Shown: piece after piece, positions 1 through 6,920 of the stretch
How the letters are laid out: every line of letters starts with the position of its first letter
How positions within the stretch are numbered: position 1 is the first letter of the stretch
Made by a program: the position numbers and the translations under genes
The notes under the pieces: generated by a model
The model's input: the letters and a program-made list of their open reading frames with translations, nothing else
The model's database searches: none
What the model was told of the DNA's origin: nothing
DNA from: Zavarzinia sp.
Lineage (GTDB): Bacteria > Pseudomonadota > Alphaproteobacteria > Zavarziniales > Zavarziniaceae
Direction: 5' to 3'
Length of the DNA: 8,432 bases
NCBI GenBank assembly: GCA_028694545.1
Contig: JAQVKV010000059.1
Coordinates: forward strand, 1 to 8,432

Positions 1-441
1 TTCGGGGCCTGCGTGCGCGTGCTGGTTGAACCCCTGATCGACGAGGCGGAAACCGGCGCCGGCGGGCGTGACTATATTCGCTTCCTGCGCCAGTTCATCT
101 CGCGGCCCGGCTTCGATTTCGTGCGCATGGGCGGCGTGCTGCCCTATCCGGGCATGAAGCGGATGATCGCCGCCCTCGACCGCCATCTGGCCGGCATGGC
201 CCCGGAACGGCGCGCCTTCGCGATCAGCCTGATGTTGCAGGTCGCGGTGACCATGCTGTGTTCCTGGCATCTCGAACGGCCCGACGCCTTCGACCGCGCC
301 CGTTTCATGGCGGCGGTGACCGGTGCCTGCCGCTCGATCCAGCGCAGCCTGTCGCCTGGCCGCCAGACTCGGCCCGTCACCCCCGCCCACCCCGATCCAG
401 CCCGGCCCGATCTCGGACGGCCGTCGCGGGCGGCGCGGTGA
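1..441 (+). CDS. TetR/AcrR-family transcriptional regulator, C-terminal part (5' truncated by window)
   Basis: The reading frame is open from base 1, so the gene begins outside the window; a GTG at 13 is probably internal. About 146 residues are visible and they are mostly helical. They read like the ligand-binding and dimerisation half of a TetR-type repressor: an R-D-Y-I-R-F-L-R-Q-F helix, a loop with Y-P-G-M-K-R-M, then a long hydrophobic helix around S-L-M-L-Q-V-A-V-T-M-L. The DNA-binding helix-turn-helix expected at the N terminus is not in the window, so the family call rests on the C-terminal pattern alone. The last 25 or so residues are rich in Pro and Arg and look like a low-complexity extension. 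They lie where the gene overlaps the oppositely oriented GST gene by 65 bp. Such regulators often control a neighbouring gene, so the divergent GST/sulfatase promoter region is a candidate target, but this is inference. A different all-helical protein is possible. Confidence 0.6.
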   Translation, partial: FGACVRVLVEPLIDEAETGAGGRDYIRFLRQFISRPGFDFVRMGGVLPYPGMKRMIAALDRHLAGMAPERRAFAISLMLQVAVTMLCSWHLERPDAFDRARFMAAVTGACRSIQRSLSPGRQTRPVTPAHPDPARPDLGRPSRAAR

Positions 442-1486
442 TCGGCAGCACGGGCGGAACATAGGCCCCACAGGACAGGGACGGCGCGAAAAGGACATGA
501 GCCCCATCGCCGATCAGCGCGGCCAGCGCGCCCCGGGTGGCGTCGTCCAGGGCCTGCACCGCCTGCTTCACCCGGTCGAAGGCCCAGGCGCGATAGGGGC
601 TGACCGGGACGTCGAAACGCGCACCCTGGTCGATGAAGGTGACACGCCGGGCGCCGGCAACGACGGCTTCAGCATTGGCCTGCGCCTGCGGCAGGTGACT
701 TTCGGCGACGAGGCGCAACAGGCCCCGCGCCGCTTCGGGGACATGGTCGGGCAGGGGGCCGGCGCCAGTGCTTTCGGGCGTCGCCCCCCACAGACGAGTG
801 ACCCAGGCGAGAGTGCGGGGCGCCGTGTCGCGCATCAGGCGGGCCGGAGTCGGATCGCAGAAGAAATGCCGGAAGAACGGGCCGAACAGGCCGAAATCCG
901 CCGCCGTCGGCCGCTGGCCGAGGACGAAGGGATGGACGGCCAGCGCCTCTTCCATGGCGGCGAAGGCCCGGCGGGCCAGGGCTTCGACCGCCGGCGCGGT
1001 GTCCGGCCGGACGCCGTCGCGGCGCAGGAAGTGCAGGCGCTGGCGGTTCAGGATCATCAGCCGGCGCAGGGCGAAGGGCAGGGGTACGTCGCGCAGCATG
1101 CCGCGCGCCAGACGCCCGCTCATCAACCGCGCGTCGTCGGCGAAAGCCCAGCGGTAATAGAGCGCCGGGCGCCACAGCGCCTCGTCCGCCATGTCCTCGA
1201 TCAGCAGGGCGACGACGCGGGTGAGCGGATCTTCCGGCGTGAAGCCGGGGCCCGGCGCCGTCCGCTCGAAATGATCGAGGATCAGGGTGCTGTCGGTCAG
1301 CCAGGTGCCGTCCGCGCATTCGATCTGAGGCATCTGGCGCACGCCGGTCGCGCGCCCGCAGGCGGCGAAATCCCGCGTGTCCATCTCGATCAGGCGATAG
1401 GGCAGGCCCTTGGCCCGCAGATAGGCTTCAACCTTGCCCGTGAAATAGGACAGGTCCAGCCCGTGCACGCGCAGCGGTTCGCTCAT
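377..1486 (-). CDS. Glutathione S-transferase family protein with long C-terminal extension
   Basis: The protein has 369 residues from the chosen ATG at 1486; classical GSTs have about 200-250. Residues 5-80 form a thioredoxin-like GST N-domain: an L-S-Y-F-T segment (12-16) offering Ser13/Tyr14 as candidate catalytic residues, Q-M-P-Q-I (51-55) with the cis-Pro position at 53, and D-S-T (65-67) at the place of the glutathione-binding E/D-S pair. Residues 90-235 are the helical C-domain, with the typical F-V-L-G-Q-R-P-T-A-A-D-F-G-L stretch (187-200) containing the T-x-x-D capping box. Residues 240-369 go beyond the core fold. Of these, about 255-340 look structured, while the last 25-30 are Pro/Ala/Arg-rich and overlap the TetR gene. 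The start is supported by AAGGGAG (1497-1503) 10 nt upstream. An in-frame ATG at 1573 would add 29 residues but lacks a ribosome site. Substrate is unknown; conjugation or glutathione-dependent detoxification is the family role. It is divergent from the sulfatase operon. Confidence 0.85.
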   Translation of the reverse strand: MSEPLRVHGLDLSYFTGKVEAYLRAKGLPYRLIEMDTRDFAACGRATGVRQMPQIECADGTWLTDSTLILDHFERTAPGPGFTPEDPLTRVVALLIEDMADEALWRPALYYRWAFADDARLMSGRLARGMLRDVPLPFALRRLMILNRQRLHFLRRDGVRPDTAPAVEALARRAFAAMEEALAVHPFVLGQRPTAADFGLFGPFFRHFFCDPTPARLMRDTAPRTLAWVTRLWGATPESTGAGPLPDHVPEAARGLLRLVAESHLPQAQANAEAVVAGARRVTFIDQGARFDVPVSPYRAWAFDRVKQAVQALDDATRGALAALIGDGAHVLFAPSLSCGAYVPPVLPITAPPATAVRDRAGLDRGGRG

Positions 1487-1519
1487 GACATGAAGACTCC
1501 CTTGTCCCGGACCTCTCTC

Positions 1520-1555
1520 GCCAGGGCTCTTGGTCTTGCCAGGGCTTTTGGTCTC
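1520..1555. repeat. Two-copy 18-bp tandem repeat in the GST leader
   Basis: Two head-to-tail 18-bp units (1520-1537 and 1538-1555) beginning GCCAGGGCT match at 16 of 18 positions; the differences are at unit positions 10 and 18. The repeat lies between the divergent promoter region and the GST ribosome-binding site, so it would be in the 5' untranslated leader of the GST mRNA. The unit is a multiple of three. In the GST frame read from the upstream ATG at 1573 it encodes a repeated T-K-S-P-G motif. It could be a neutral slippage duplication, a spacer or protein-binding element, or part of a longer GST N terminus. Confidence 0.75.
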
Positions 1556-1564
1556 GCCGGAGGT

Positions 1565-1605
1565 ATTGGACATCGGATTAATGATATGCATTAAATCATC
1601 AGCAA
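1565..1605. promoter_or_regulatory. AT-rich divergent promoter/operator region between GST and sulfatase
   Basis: This is a clear AT-rich island in otherwise GC-rich DNA. It contains a perfect inverted repeat, TTAATG (1578-1583) and CATTAA (1589-1594), with a 5-bp spacer. Partly nested with it is ATGAT (1581-1585) / ATCAT (1595-1599). On the minus strand, TTGCTG (complement of 1600-1605) and ATTAAT (complement of 1577-1582) are 17 bp apart and resemble -35 and -10 boxes reading toward GST. On the plus strand, TTGGAC (1566-1571) and a TG-extended ATTAAA (1590-1595), 18 bp apart, could serve the sulfatase operon. The dyad covers the -10 boxes of both promoters, which suits a repressor site; the truncated TetR-like gene at the left edge is a candidate regulator. 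The box matches are partial and promoter consensus in this organism is unknown. Confidence 0.4.
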
Positions 1606-1661
1606 CGACAATCCCCCACCCACGACCAAGAGGGGCGAAGGGGGCAACAGGGAGAGAAGAA

Positions 1662-4058
1662 ATGGCCGGGAAAGACAAGAAGCGCGGCGGGCTGGATCGC
1701 CGGTCGCTGCTGATCGGGGCCGCCGGAGGGGCGGCGGTCGCGGGCGCCGCCGGGGCCGGTTTCGTGGCGCTGGACCGGACGGCGCGAAAGATGCGCACGC
1801 CGGAGGCGGTGGAAGGCGGCGGGCCGGCGCAGATCGCCCAATCCTTCGCCGATTCGCGCCCGTCCTACGAAACCCAGCCGGACCCGTCGAAGGGCGCGCC
1901 CAATCTGGTCGTCATCGTGTTGGACGACGTCGGCTTCGCCGACCTCGGCTGCTATGGCAGCGAAATCGCGACGCCGAACATGGACAAGCTTGCGGCGCGT
2001 GGCCTGCGCTACACGAATTTCCGCACCACCGCCATGTGCTCGCCCACCAGGGCCTCGCTCATGACCGGGCTGAACCATCATTCCGCCGGCATGGGCTGGC
2101 TGGCCGATCTCGACGCCGGCTACCCCGGCTATCGCGGCGACATGACCCTGGATGCCGCGACCATGGCGGAAGTGCTGCAGGACAAGGGCTGGGCCACGCT
2201 CCACGTCGGCAAATGGCATGTGAACGTCGCCCATTCCAACGGCGCCGCCGGCCCCTATTACAACTGGCCGACCAGCCGGGGCTTCGACCGCGCCTACTGG
2301 TTCCAGGGCCACTCGACCGACTATTATCACCCGTCGGAAATGCTGGAGGGACGCGCCCCGATCGAACCCGTCAAGGAGGAGGGCTATTACGTCCTCGACG
2401 ACCTGACGACGCGGGCCATCACCTATCTCCACACCCAGAAGACGCTGGAGCCGGAACGCCCCTTCTTCCTGCAGGTCGCCTATCCGGCCGCCCATTCGCC
2501 GCTCCAGACCCCGGCCGAGGACCGCGACGCCTACAAGGGCAAATACGACGTGGGCTGGGACGTGATCCGCGCCGCGCGCCTGAAGCGCCAGCGCGAGATG
2601 GGCGTGGTGCCCGAGACGACGGAACTGCCGCCGCTCGCCCCCGGCGTCTCCGCCTGGGACAGCCTGAGTGCCGAGGAAAAACGTATCTATTCGCGTTACA
2701 TGGAAGTCTACGCGGGGCTGATCACCCGGCTCGACCGTTCGATCGGCACGCTGCTGGACGAGATCGAGGCCATGGGGGAGAGTGAGAACACCCTCGTCAT
2801 GCTGATCTCGGACAACGGCGGTTCGGCCGAAGGCACCCAGACCGGCACGCCGAATGTCTTCGCGGCGGCGCTGGGCCGGCCGGTCCCGGTCGCGGACGCC
2901 GCCAGGCTCTACGACGTCATGGGCGGGGACGAGACCTTCCCCCATTACCCGATCGGCTGGGCCTGTACCTCGAACACGCCGTTCAAGCTCTACAAGCAAT
3001 ACACCCACCTGGGCGGCGTGGCCGATCCCTTCATCGTCTCCTGGCCGAAGGGCATCGCGGCCAAGGGCGAGATCCGCGACCGCTTCGTCCATGTCATCGA
3101 CCTTTATCCGACGGTGATGGAAGCACTGAAGGTGGACCGGCCGGATAGCTACAGGGGCCGCACGCTGAAACCGCTCGAAGGCGCCAGCATCGCCGCCACC
3201 TTCGGCGACCCCAAGGCACCGACGCGGACCGAGCAATATTTCGAGCTGGGCGGCCAGCGCGCCTATATGGACGGCAACTGGCGCCTCGTTACCCGCCACG
3301 AGCGCGGCAGCGACTACGCGGATGACACGTGGGAACTCTATGATCTCTCGCGCGAGGTCAACGAAATGACCGACCTCGCGGCCGAGAACCCCGACAAGGT
3401 GAAGGAACTGCTGGGCAAGTGGAACGCGGCGGCGAACCGCTACAACGTCTTCCCGCTGGACGACCGCAACCTCGTCGTCAAGCTGGGCCAGGACCGGCAG
3501 CGGCGCGGCCAGCGTAACCAATGGATTCTCAAACCGCCCATGGACCGGATCGCCACCCATGTTGCGCCCCAGGTGCTGGGCTTTTCCCATGAATTCGCGG
3601 TCGACGTCGTGCGCAAGCCCGGCGCAGGTGACGGCGTGCTGTTCGCCGCCGGCTCGCGCCATGCGGGCTATGTCCTGTTCATTCACGAGGGCCGGCTGGT
3701 CTACGAACAGAACATGGCGCCCTGGGGTGACCGTATCGAGAGCACGGAAGTCCTGCCCGAGGGCAAGTTGCGCCTGCGCTATGTCCAGACCATGACCTCC
3801 CGACCGTTCGAGGGTGGCGGCGCCCTCTATCTCGGCGATCGCAAGCTGGCCGAGAAGACCTACGAGCATTGCGTGCTCACCATGTCCTACGACGGCTTCT
3901 CGCTGGGCGCCGATCTCGGTAACCGGGTCTCCACGCTCTATGAAGGAACCAACCCGTTCCAGGGCGAGCTGATCCAGGTGGAAATCAAGATCGACAGCGA
4001 ACCCTATGGCCCGCTGGAAGCGAAGCGCCTGATCGACGCCATCGCCATCAAGATATGA
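1662..4058 (+). CDS. Large Tat-exported arylsulfatase (type I, formylglycine-dependent)
   Basis: The 798-residue product is predicted to hydrolyse a sulfate ester, with the alkaline-phosphatase fold. The ATG at 1662 has AGGGAG (1649-1654) 7 nt upstream. The N terminus has a twin-arginine signal: D-R-R-S-L-L-I (12-18), then an Ala/Gly-rich hydrophobic stretch to about 37. No clean A-x-A cleavage site follows, so it may stay membrane-anchored. Catalytic features: metal ligands D88-D89; C126-S-P-T-R130, where Cys is converted to formylglycine; K184 and H186 in H-V-G-K-W-H; H278 in A-H-S-P; D384-N385-G; K445 and H449 around F-K-L-Y-K-Q-Y-T-H. All key positions appear present. Residues from about 645 to 798 form a beta-rich C-terminal region ending in [10 protein letters not shown], as in the roughly 780-residue mycobacterial AtsA/AtsD-like sulfatases rather than the roughly 540-residue Pseudomonas AtsA. 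The downstream gene encodes its activating enzyme. Substrate cannot be read from sequence. Confidence 0.95.
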   Translation: MAGKDKKRGGLDRRSLLIGAAGGAAVAGAAGAGFVALDRTARKMRTPEAVEGGGPAQIAQSFADSRPSYETQPDPSKGAPNLVVIVLDDVGFADLGCYGSEIATPNMDKLAARGLRYTNFRTTAMCSPTRASLMTGLNHHSAGMGWLADLDAGYPGYRGDMTLDAATMAEVLQDKGWATLHVGKWHVNVAHSNGAAGPYYNWPTSRGFDRAYWFQGHSTDYYHPSEMLEGRAPIEPVKEEGYYVLDDLTTRAITYLHTQKTLEPERPFFLQVAYPAAHSPLQTPAEDRDAYKGKYDVGWDVIRAARLKRQREMGVVPETTELPPLAPGVSAWDSLSAEEKRIYSRYMEVYAGLITRLDRSIGTLLDEIEAMGESENTLVMLISDNGGSAEGTQTGTPNVFAAALGRPVPVADAARLYDVMGGDETFPHYPIGWACTSNTPFKLYKQYTHLGGVADPFIVSWPKGIAAKGEIRDRFVHVIDLYPTVMEALKVDRPDSYRGRTLKPLEGASIAATFGDPKAPTRTEQYFELGGQRAYMDGNWRLVTRHERGSDYADDTWELYDLSREVNEMTDLAAENPDKVKELLGKWNAAANRYNVFPLDDRNLVVKLGQDRQRRGQRNQWILKPPMDRIATHVAPQVLGFSHEFAVDVVRKPGAGDGVLFAAGSRHAGYVLFIHEGRLVYEQNMAPWGDRIESTEVLPEGKLRLRYVQTMTSRPFEGGGALYLGDRKLAEKTYEHCVLTMSYDGFSLGADLGNRVSTLYEGTNPFQGELIQVEIKIDSEPYGPLEAKRLIDAIAIKI

Positions 4059-4885
4059 TGGTGGCGGACGATTTCATCACCGTGCCGGCCGGCACCTACC
4101 GGCTCGGCTCGGACGATCACTATCCTGAGGAACGCCCGGCGCGCCGCCTCCGGGTGGAGGCCTTCGCGCTGGCGCGCCGTCCCGTCACCAACGGCGATTT
4201 CGCCCGCTTCGCCGGTGAAACAGGATATGTTACCGAGGCGGAGCGGGGCGAGAGGCCCGGCTCCGCCGTCTTCACCATGACGGCGGGGCCCGTCGACCTG
4301 CACGATCCCTCGCAATGGTGGCGCTTCGCCGAGGGCGCATGCTGGCATGCGCCGAAGGGGCGGGACGATCCGGCAAGGCCTGACCCCGGGGCGCCAGTCA
4401 CCCATGTAACCCTGGCTGATGCGGAAGCCTATTGCGCCTGGGCCGGGCTGCGCCTGCCGACGGAAGCGGAATGGGAAGTGGCCGCGCGCGGCGGACTGGA
4501 AGACGCACCCTATGCCTGGGGGAAGCATTTCATGCCGGACGGCACGCTCATGGCCCATGTCTGGACCGGGGCTTTCCCGTGGTATTTCGCGCGCGGCATG
4601 CCGGGGCCAGCACCTGTCGGTCGCTATCCCGCCAATGGCTACGGCTTTCTCGACATGATCGGCAATGTCTGGGAACTGACGGCGTCCCCCTTCGACGGTG
4701 CCGCGGGCTGCGGGTGCCGGCCGGGCGGGGGCACGTCTCCCGTCGCCGCCAAGGGCGGCTCGTTTCTCTGCGCCGGGGAATATTGCCAGCGCTATCGCCC
4801 GGCGGCCCGCATCGGCGTGACACCGGGCGACAGTTCGATCAACGTCGGCTTCCGCTGCGCGCGGCGCCTGCCCCCGGCTGGTTGA
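4055..4885 (+). CDS. Formylglycine-generating enzyme (sulfatase-activating, SUMF1/FGE family)
   Basis: This 276-residue enzyme oxidises the Cys in the C-x-P-x-R motif of sulfatases to formylglycine using O2 and copper. Visible family signatures are [11 protein letters not shown] (9-20 region), R-P-V-T-N-G-D-F (42-49), [16 protein letters not shown] (132-147), G-N-V-W-E-L-T (203-209), [12 protein letters not shown] (233-244) and G-F-R-C-A-R near the end. C239 and C244 have the C-x4-C spacing of the copper-binding active-site pair of human FGE (C336/C341), so it should be a true FGE and not an inactive paralogue. An extra C219-G-C221 pair occurs where several bacterial FGEs carry adjacent cysteines. 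The start overlaps the sulfatase stop (ATGA) and there is no ribosome site of its own, so translation is probably coupled. An alternative start is the next ATG at 4058. No signal peptide is seen, which agrees with cytoplasmic maturation before Tat export. Confidence 0.95.
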   Translation: MMVADDFITVPAGTYRLGSDDHYPEERPARRLRVEAFALARRPVTNGDFARFAGETGYVTEAERGERPGSAVFTMTAGPVDLHDPSQWWRFAEGACWHAPKGRDDPARPDPGAPVTHVTLADAEAYCAWAGLRLPTEAEWEVAARGGLEDAPYAWGKHFMPDGTLMAHVWTGAFPWYFARGMPGPAPVGRYPANGYGFLDMIGNVWELTASPFDGAAGCGCRPGGGTSPVAAKGGSFLCAGEYCQRYRPAARIGVTPGDSSINVGFRCARRLPPAG

Positions 4886-4890
4886 ATCAA
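4882..4890. other. Convergent gene junction: two stop codons within a 9-bp palindrome
   Basis: The perfect palindrome TTGAATCAA contains the TGA of the formylglycine-generating enzyme gene (4883-4885, +) and the TGA of the FkbM gene (complement of 4887-4889), with one base between them. There is no room for an intergenic terminator, so the 3' ends of the two transcripts probably overlap. Confidence 0.8.
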
Positions 4891-5708
4891 TCGTCGTGGA
4901 CGAGCTTTCCGCCCTTCGGCTCGAGACCAATGACGTAGAAGCCGTAGGGAATAGTCTCGTAATCCTGCGGCCTCAGCTTCCGGAGATAGGGGTAACGCCC
5001 GCCCATGATACGGGCGACCAGATAGCCGTAGTCGAGCAGCAGTTCCATCACATGCATGTTGAGATCGTGCGACAGCGGCGTCTTGGCGTTGAACTCGACC
5101 ATGACCACGGGCTTCAGTTTCTTCATGGTCGCCTTGGCGCCGCGCAGGACATTCTCCTCCAGCCCCTGCACGTCGATCTTGATGAAGGAAACATCCGTCA
5201 GTTCGTGCCTGTCGCAATATTCGTCCAGGGTGACGCAGTCCACCCGAAGATTGCCGGGCTTGCGCCGGAACAGGCTCCAGGCGCCGAGATTGAATTTGTC
5301 CTTGTCCCGCGCCGTCTCGAAGTCCGGGTCATAGGACACCATCAGTGGCTTGGAGGAATCCGACACCGCCAGGTTGTTGACGATCAGATTGTCCAGTCCG
5401 TTGCGTTCCTTGGTCGCCGACAGGAAGCCCGCGGTCACCGGATTGGCCTCGAAGGCGTGGACGCGCCCGGGAACGCCGACCAGCGTGCTGAGGAAGACCG
5501 AGTAATAACCGATATTGGCGCCGACATCGAAGACGTTGCTGCCGAACCGCGCGAACTGGGGCACCATCGCGGTCTGGGTCCGCTCGTAGATGCCGTTCCG
5601 CGACAGGTTGGTCGCGATCCTTTCGTCCTTGAGACAAACGAGTTCGGCATTGAATGCCCGAACCGTGGATGTCTGCTCGCGCATGATACGCTCGAAGTCG
5701 ATGCTCAT
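4887..5708 (-). CDS. FkbM-family SAM-dependent methyltransferase
   Basis: The protein has 273 residues from the ATG at 5708. It carries the FkbM methyltransferase fold: the SAM-binding glycine loop F-D-V-G-A-N-I-G-Y-Y-S (60-70), the acidic residue after strand 2 in H-A-F-E-A-N-P (84-90), and the signature F-I-K-I-D-V-Q-G-L-E-E-N-V-L-R-G-A (175-191). Family members O-methylate sugars, polyketides or other small molecules; the substrate here is unknown. The start choice is uncertain. An in-frame ATG at 5792 would add 28 residues, including a short hydrophobic stretch, but its purine-rich GGAGG lies too far upstream. The ATG at 5708 has only a weak TGGGGT element. I prefer 5708 because the acidic, helical M-S-I-D-F-E-R start looks natural. 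It is the last gene of the minus-strand run and ends one base from the FGE gene. Nothing ties it functionally to the sulfatase. Confidence 0.88.
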   Translation of the reverse strand: MSIDFERIMREQTSTVRAFNAELVCLKDERIATNLSRNGIYERTQTAMVPQFARFGSNVFDVGANIGYYSVFLSTLVGVPGRVHAFEANPVTAGFLSATKERNGLDNLIVNNLAVSDSSKPLMVSYDPDFETARDKDKFNLGAWSLFRRKPGNLRVDCVTLDEYCDRHELTDVSFIKIDVQGLEENVLRGAKATMKKLKPVVMVEFNAKTPLSHDLNMHVMELLLDYGYLVARIMGGRYPYLRKLRPQDYETIPYGFYVIGLEPKGGKLVHDD

Positions 5709-5832
5709 ATCGGTGTGACCCCAGCCAAGGACGAGAATGGGCGGTACGAGATAGCCGGCACAGGAACAGCCTCGTGCGCCGATCCGGATCATCGCCGATC
5801 GCCGGCACCCTCCACAAGATGCCGCTTCGTCA

Positions 5833-5872
5833 CGGGCGAGGCCGGCGCCGACGGCGGCCGGGGCCTCGCCCG
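5833..5872 (-). terminator. Stem-loop just downstream of the flavoprotein gene
   Basis: CGGGCGAGGCC (5833-5843) is perfectly complementary to GGCCTCGCCCG (5862-5872), giving an 11-bp, almost wholly GC stem with an 18-nt GC-rich loop. It begins 8 bases after the stop of the minus-strand quinone reductase-like gene. No U-tract follows on the minus strand. It is therefore better viewed as a possible transcript-end or mRNA-stabilising hairpin than as a standard intrinsic terminator. It also lies upstream of the FkbM gene and could separate its expression from the genes before it. Confidence 0.45.
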
Positions 5873-5880
5873 CCCCGACC

Positions 5881-6855
5881 TCAGTTCAGGAAGCCGGCGA
5901 GACGCCTGGTGATCAGGTTTTCCGCCTCACCCATGATACGGTCGATCAGTTCCCTGACGCTGGGCACGTCATGGATGAGGCCGGCGACCATGCCGCAGCT
6001 CCAGGCGCCCGCTTCCATGTCGCCCTCGATCATGACCTTGGGATAGATACCCGCGACCTGATCGAAGATATCGCCGATGGTGAGCTGGTCGCCCTTTTCC
6101 TTCTCGATTTCCATGATGCGGGCGACGCCGGCATTGTTGATCACGCGCTCGGTATTGCGCAGCGAGCGCATGATCAGGCGGGTGTCGAGCTCGGAGGCGG
6201 CGACGAGGGCCTGCTTCACATTCTCGTGCACCGGGGCTTCCTTCGTCGCGATGAAGCGCGTGCCCATGTTGATGCCTTCCGCGCCCAGCGCCATGGCGGC
6301 GACGAGGCTGCGGCCGTCGGCCATGCCGCCCGAGGCGATGAAGGGAATGGTCAGCTCCTCGGCCGCGCGGGGCAGCAGGATCATGTTGGGGACATCGTCC
6401 TCGCCCGGGTGGCCGCCGCACTCGAAACCGTCGACCGAGACCGCGTCACAGCCGATCTTCTCCGCCTTCAGGGCGTGACGGACCGAGGTGCATTTGTGCA
6501 CCACCTTGATCCCCGCCGCCTTCATCTTCGGCAGATATTTCTCGGGGCTGCGGCCCGCCGTCTCGACGACGCGGATACCGCCATCGATGATCGCGTCGAT
6601 ATATTCGTCGTAGGGCGGATCGGCGAAGGTCGGGAGGAAAGTGAGGTTCACGCCCACCGGCTTGTCCGTGATCTCGCGCGCCCTGGCGATTTCCTTGGCC
6701 AGCAATTCCGGCGTCTTCTGCGTCAGCGCGGTGATGACGCCAAGACCACCGGCCGCGGAAACCGCGCCGGCCAGCGGCGCGAGGCCGACGAAATGCATGC
6801 CGCCCTGGACGATCGGATGCTCGATGCCGAGCAGTTCGGTGATACGGGTCTTCAC
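5881..6855 (-). CDS. PA1024-like NADH:quinone reductase (nitronate monooxygenase superfamily flavoprotein)
   Basis: This 324-residue FMN-binding TIM-barrel protein would usually be annotated nitronate monooxygenase or 2-nitropropane dioxygenase. Motifs in order: H-P-I-V-Q-G-G-M (13-20), A-A-G-G-L-G-V-I (34-41), G-V-N-L-T-F-L-P (68-75), G-I-R-V-V-E-T-A-G (93-101), H-K-C-T-S-V-R-H-A-L-K (120-130), D-G-F-E-C-G-G-H-P-G-E-D-D (142-154), A-S-G-G-M-A-D-G-R (174-182) and N-M-G-T-R-F (196-201). From memory, this set and its spacing follow Pseudomonas aeruginosa PA1024 closely, a protein reassigned from 2-nitropropane dioxygenase to NADH:quinone reductase; H149 aligns with its His152. The start is a GTG (complement of 6853-6855) with AGGGGAG (6862-6868) 6 nt upstream. 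It follows the asparaginase gene by 65 bp on the same strand and may be co-transcribed. Nitronate oxidation remains possible. Confidence 0.88.
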   Translation of the reverse strand: MKTRITELLGIEHPIVQGGMHFVGLAPLAGAVSAAGGLGVITALTQKTPELLAKEIARAREITDKPVGVNLTFLPTFADPPYDEYIDAIIDGGIRVVETAGRSPEKYLPKMKAAGIKVVHKCTSVRHALKAEKIGCDAVSVDGFECGGHPGEDDVPNMILLPRAAEELTIPFIASGGMADGRSLVAAMALGAEGINMGTRFIATKEAPVHENVKQALVAASELDTRLIMRSLRNTERVINNAGVARIMEIEKEKGDQLTIGDIFDQVAGIYPKVMIEGDMEAGAWSCGMVAGLIHDVPSVRELIDRIMGEAENLITRRLAGFLN

Positions 6856-6920
6856 GTTTCTCTCCCCTTTTTCAGGTTGGCAACAGCGTTACCATCCGCG
6901 CCGCCGGGCGCAAAGGGGGG
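6856..6920 (-). promoter_or_regulatory. Asparaginase/quinone reductase intergenic spacer with ribosome site and small dyads
   Basis: This 65-bp gap holds the strong AGGGGAG ribosome site of the downstream gene (complement of 6862-6868). It also has an imperfect dyad, GGCAAC (6879-6884) / GTTACC (6888-6893), matching at five of six positions. A 5-bp GC stem, GCGCC (6898-6902) / GGCGC (6907-6911), follows closely after the asparaginase stop. Neither structure is strong enough to call a terminator or operator. The spacing permits either an operon with its own internal promoter or plain read-through. Confidence 0.35.

Noticed and set aside
1486..1491. ATG-TCA-TGA minimal open frame at the GST start
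   Set aside because: An ATG 5 nt upstream of, and out of frame with, the chosen start would give a two-codon frame overlapping the GST start. There is no evidence that it is used, and it is probably chance.
323..1594. 423-residue plus-strand open frame opposite the GST gene
   Set aside because: The opposite strand encodes a clear GST fold; this translation is rich in Gly, Arg, Gln and Ala without motifs and is a codon-bias shadow.
1599..3869. 756-residue minus-strand open frame opposite the sulfatase
   Set aside because: It lies wholly antisense to a gene with complete catalytic motifs. Long antisense frames are expected in high-GC coding DNA, and the translation shows no recognisable domain.
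5709..5792. 28-residue N-terminal extension of the FkbM protein with a short hydrophobic stretch (possible signal anchor)
   Set aside because: The GGAGG upstream of this ATG is too far away, at about 16 nt, and the segment lacks a clean positively charged start plus long hydrophobic core; I chose the ATG at 5708.
6898..6911. 5-bp GC hairpin after the asparaginase stop as a terminator
   Set aside because: The stem is short, has no U-tract, and such chance stems are frequent in DNA this GC-rich.
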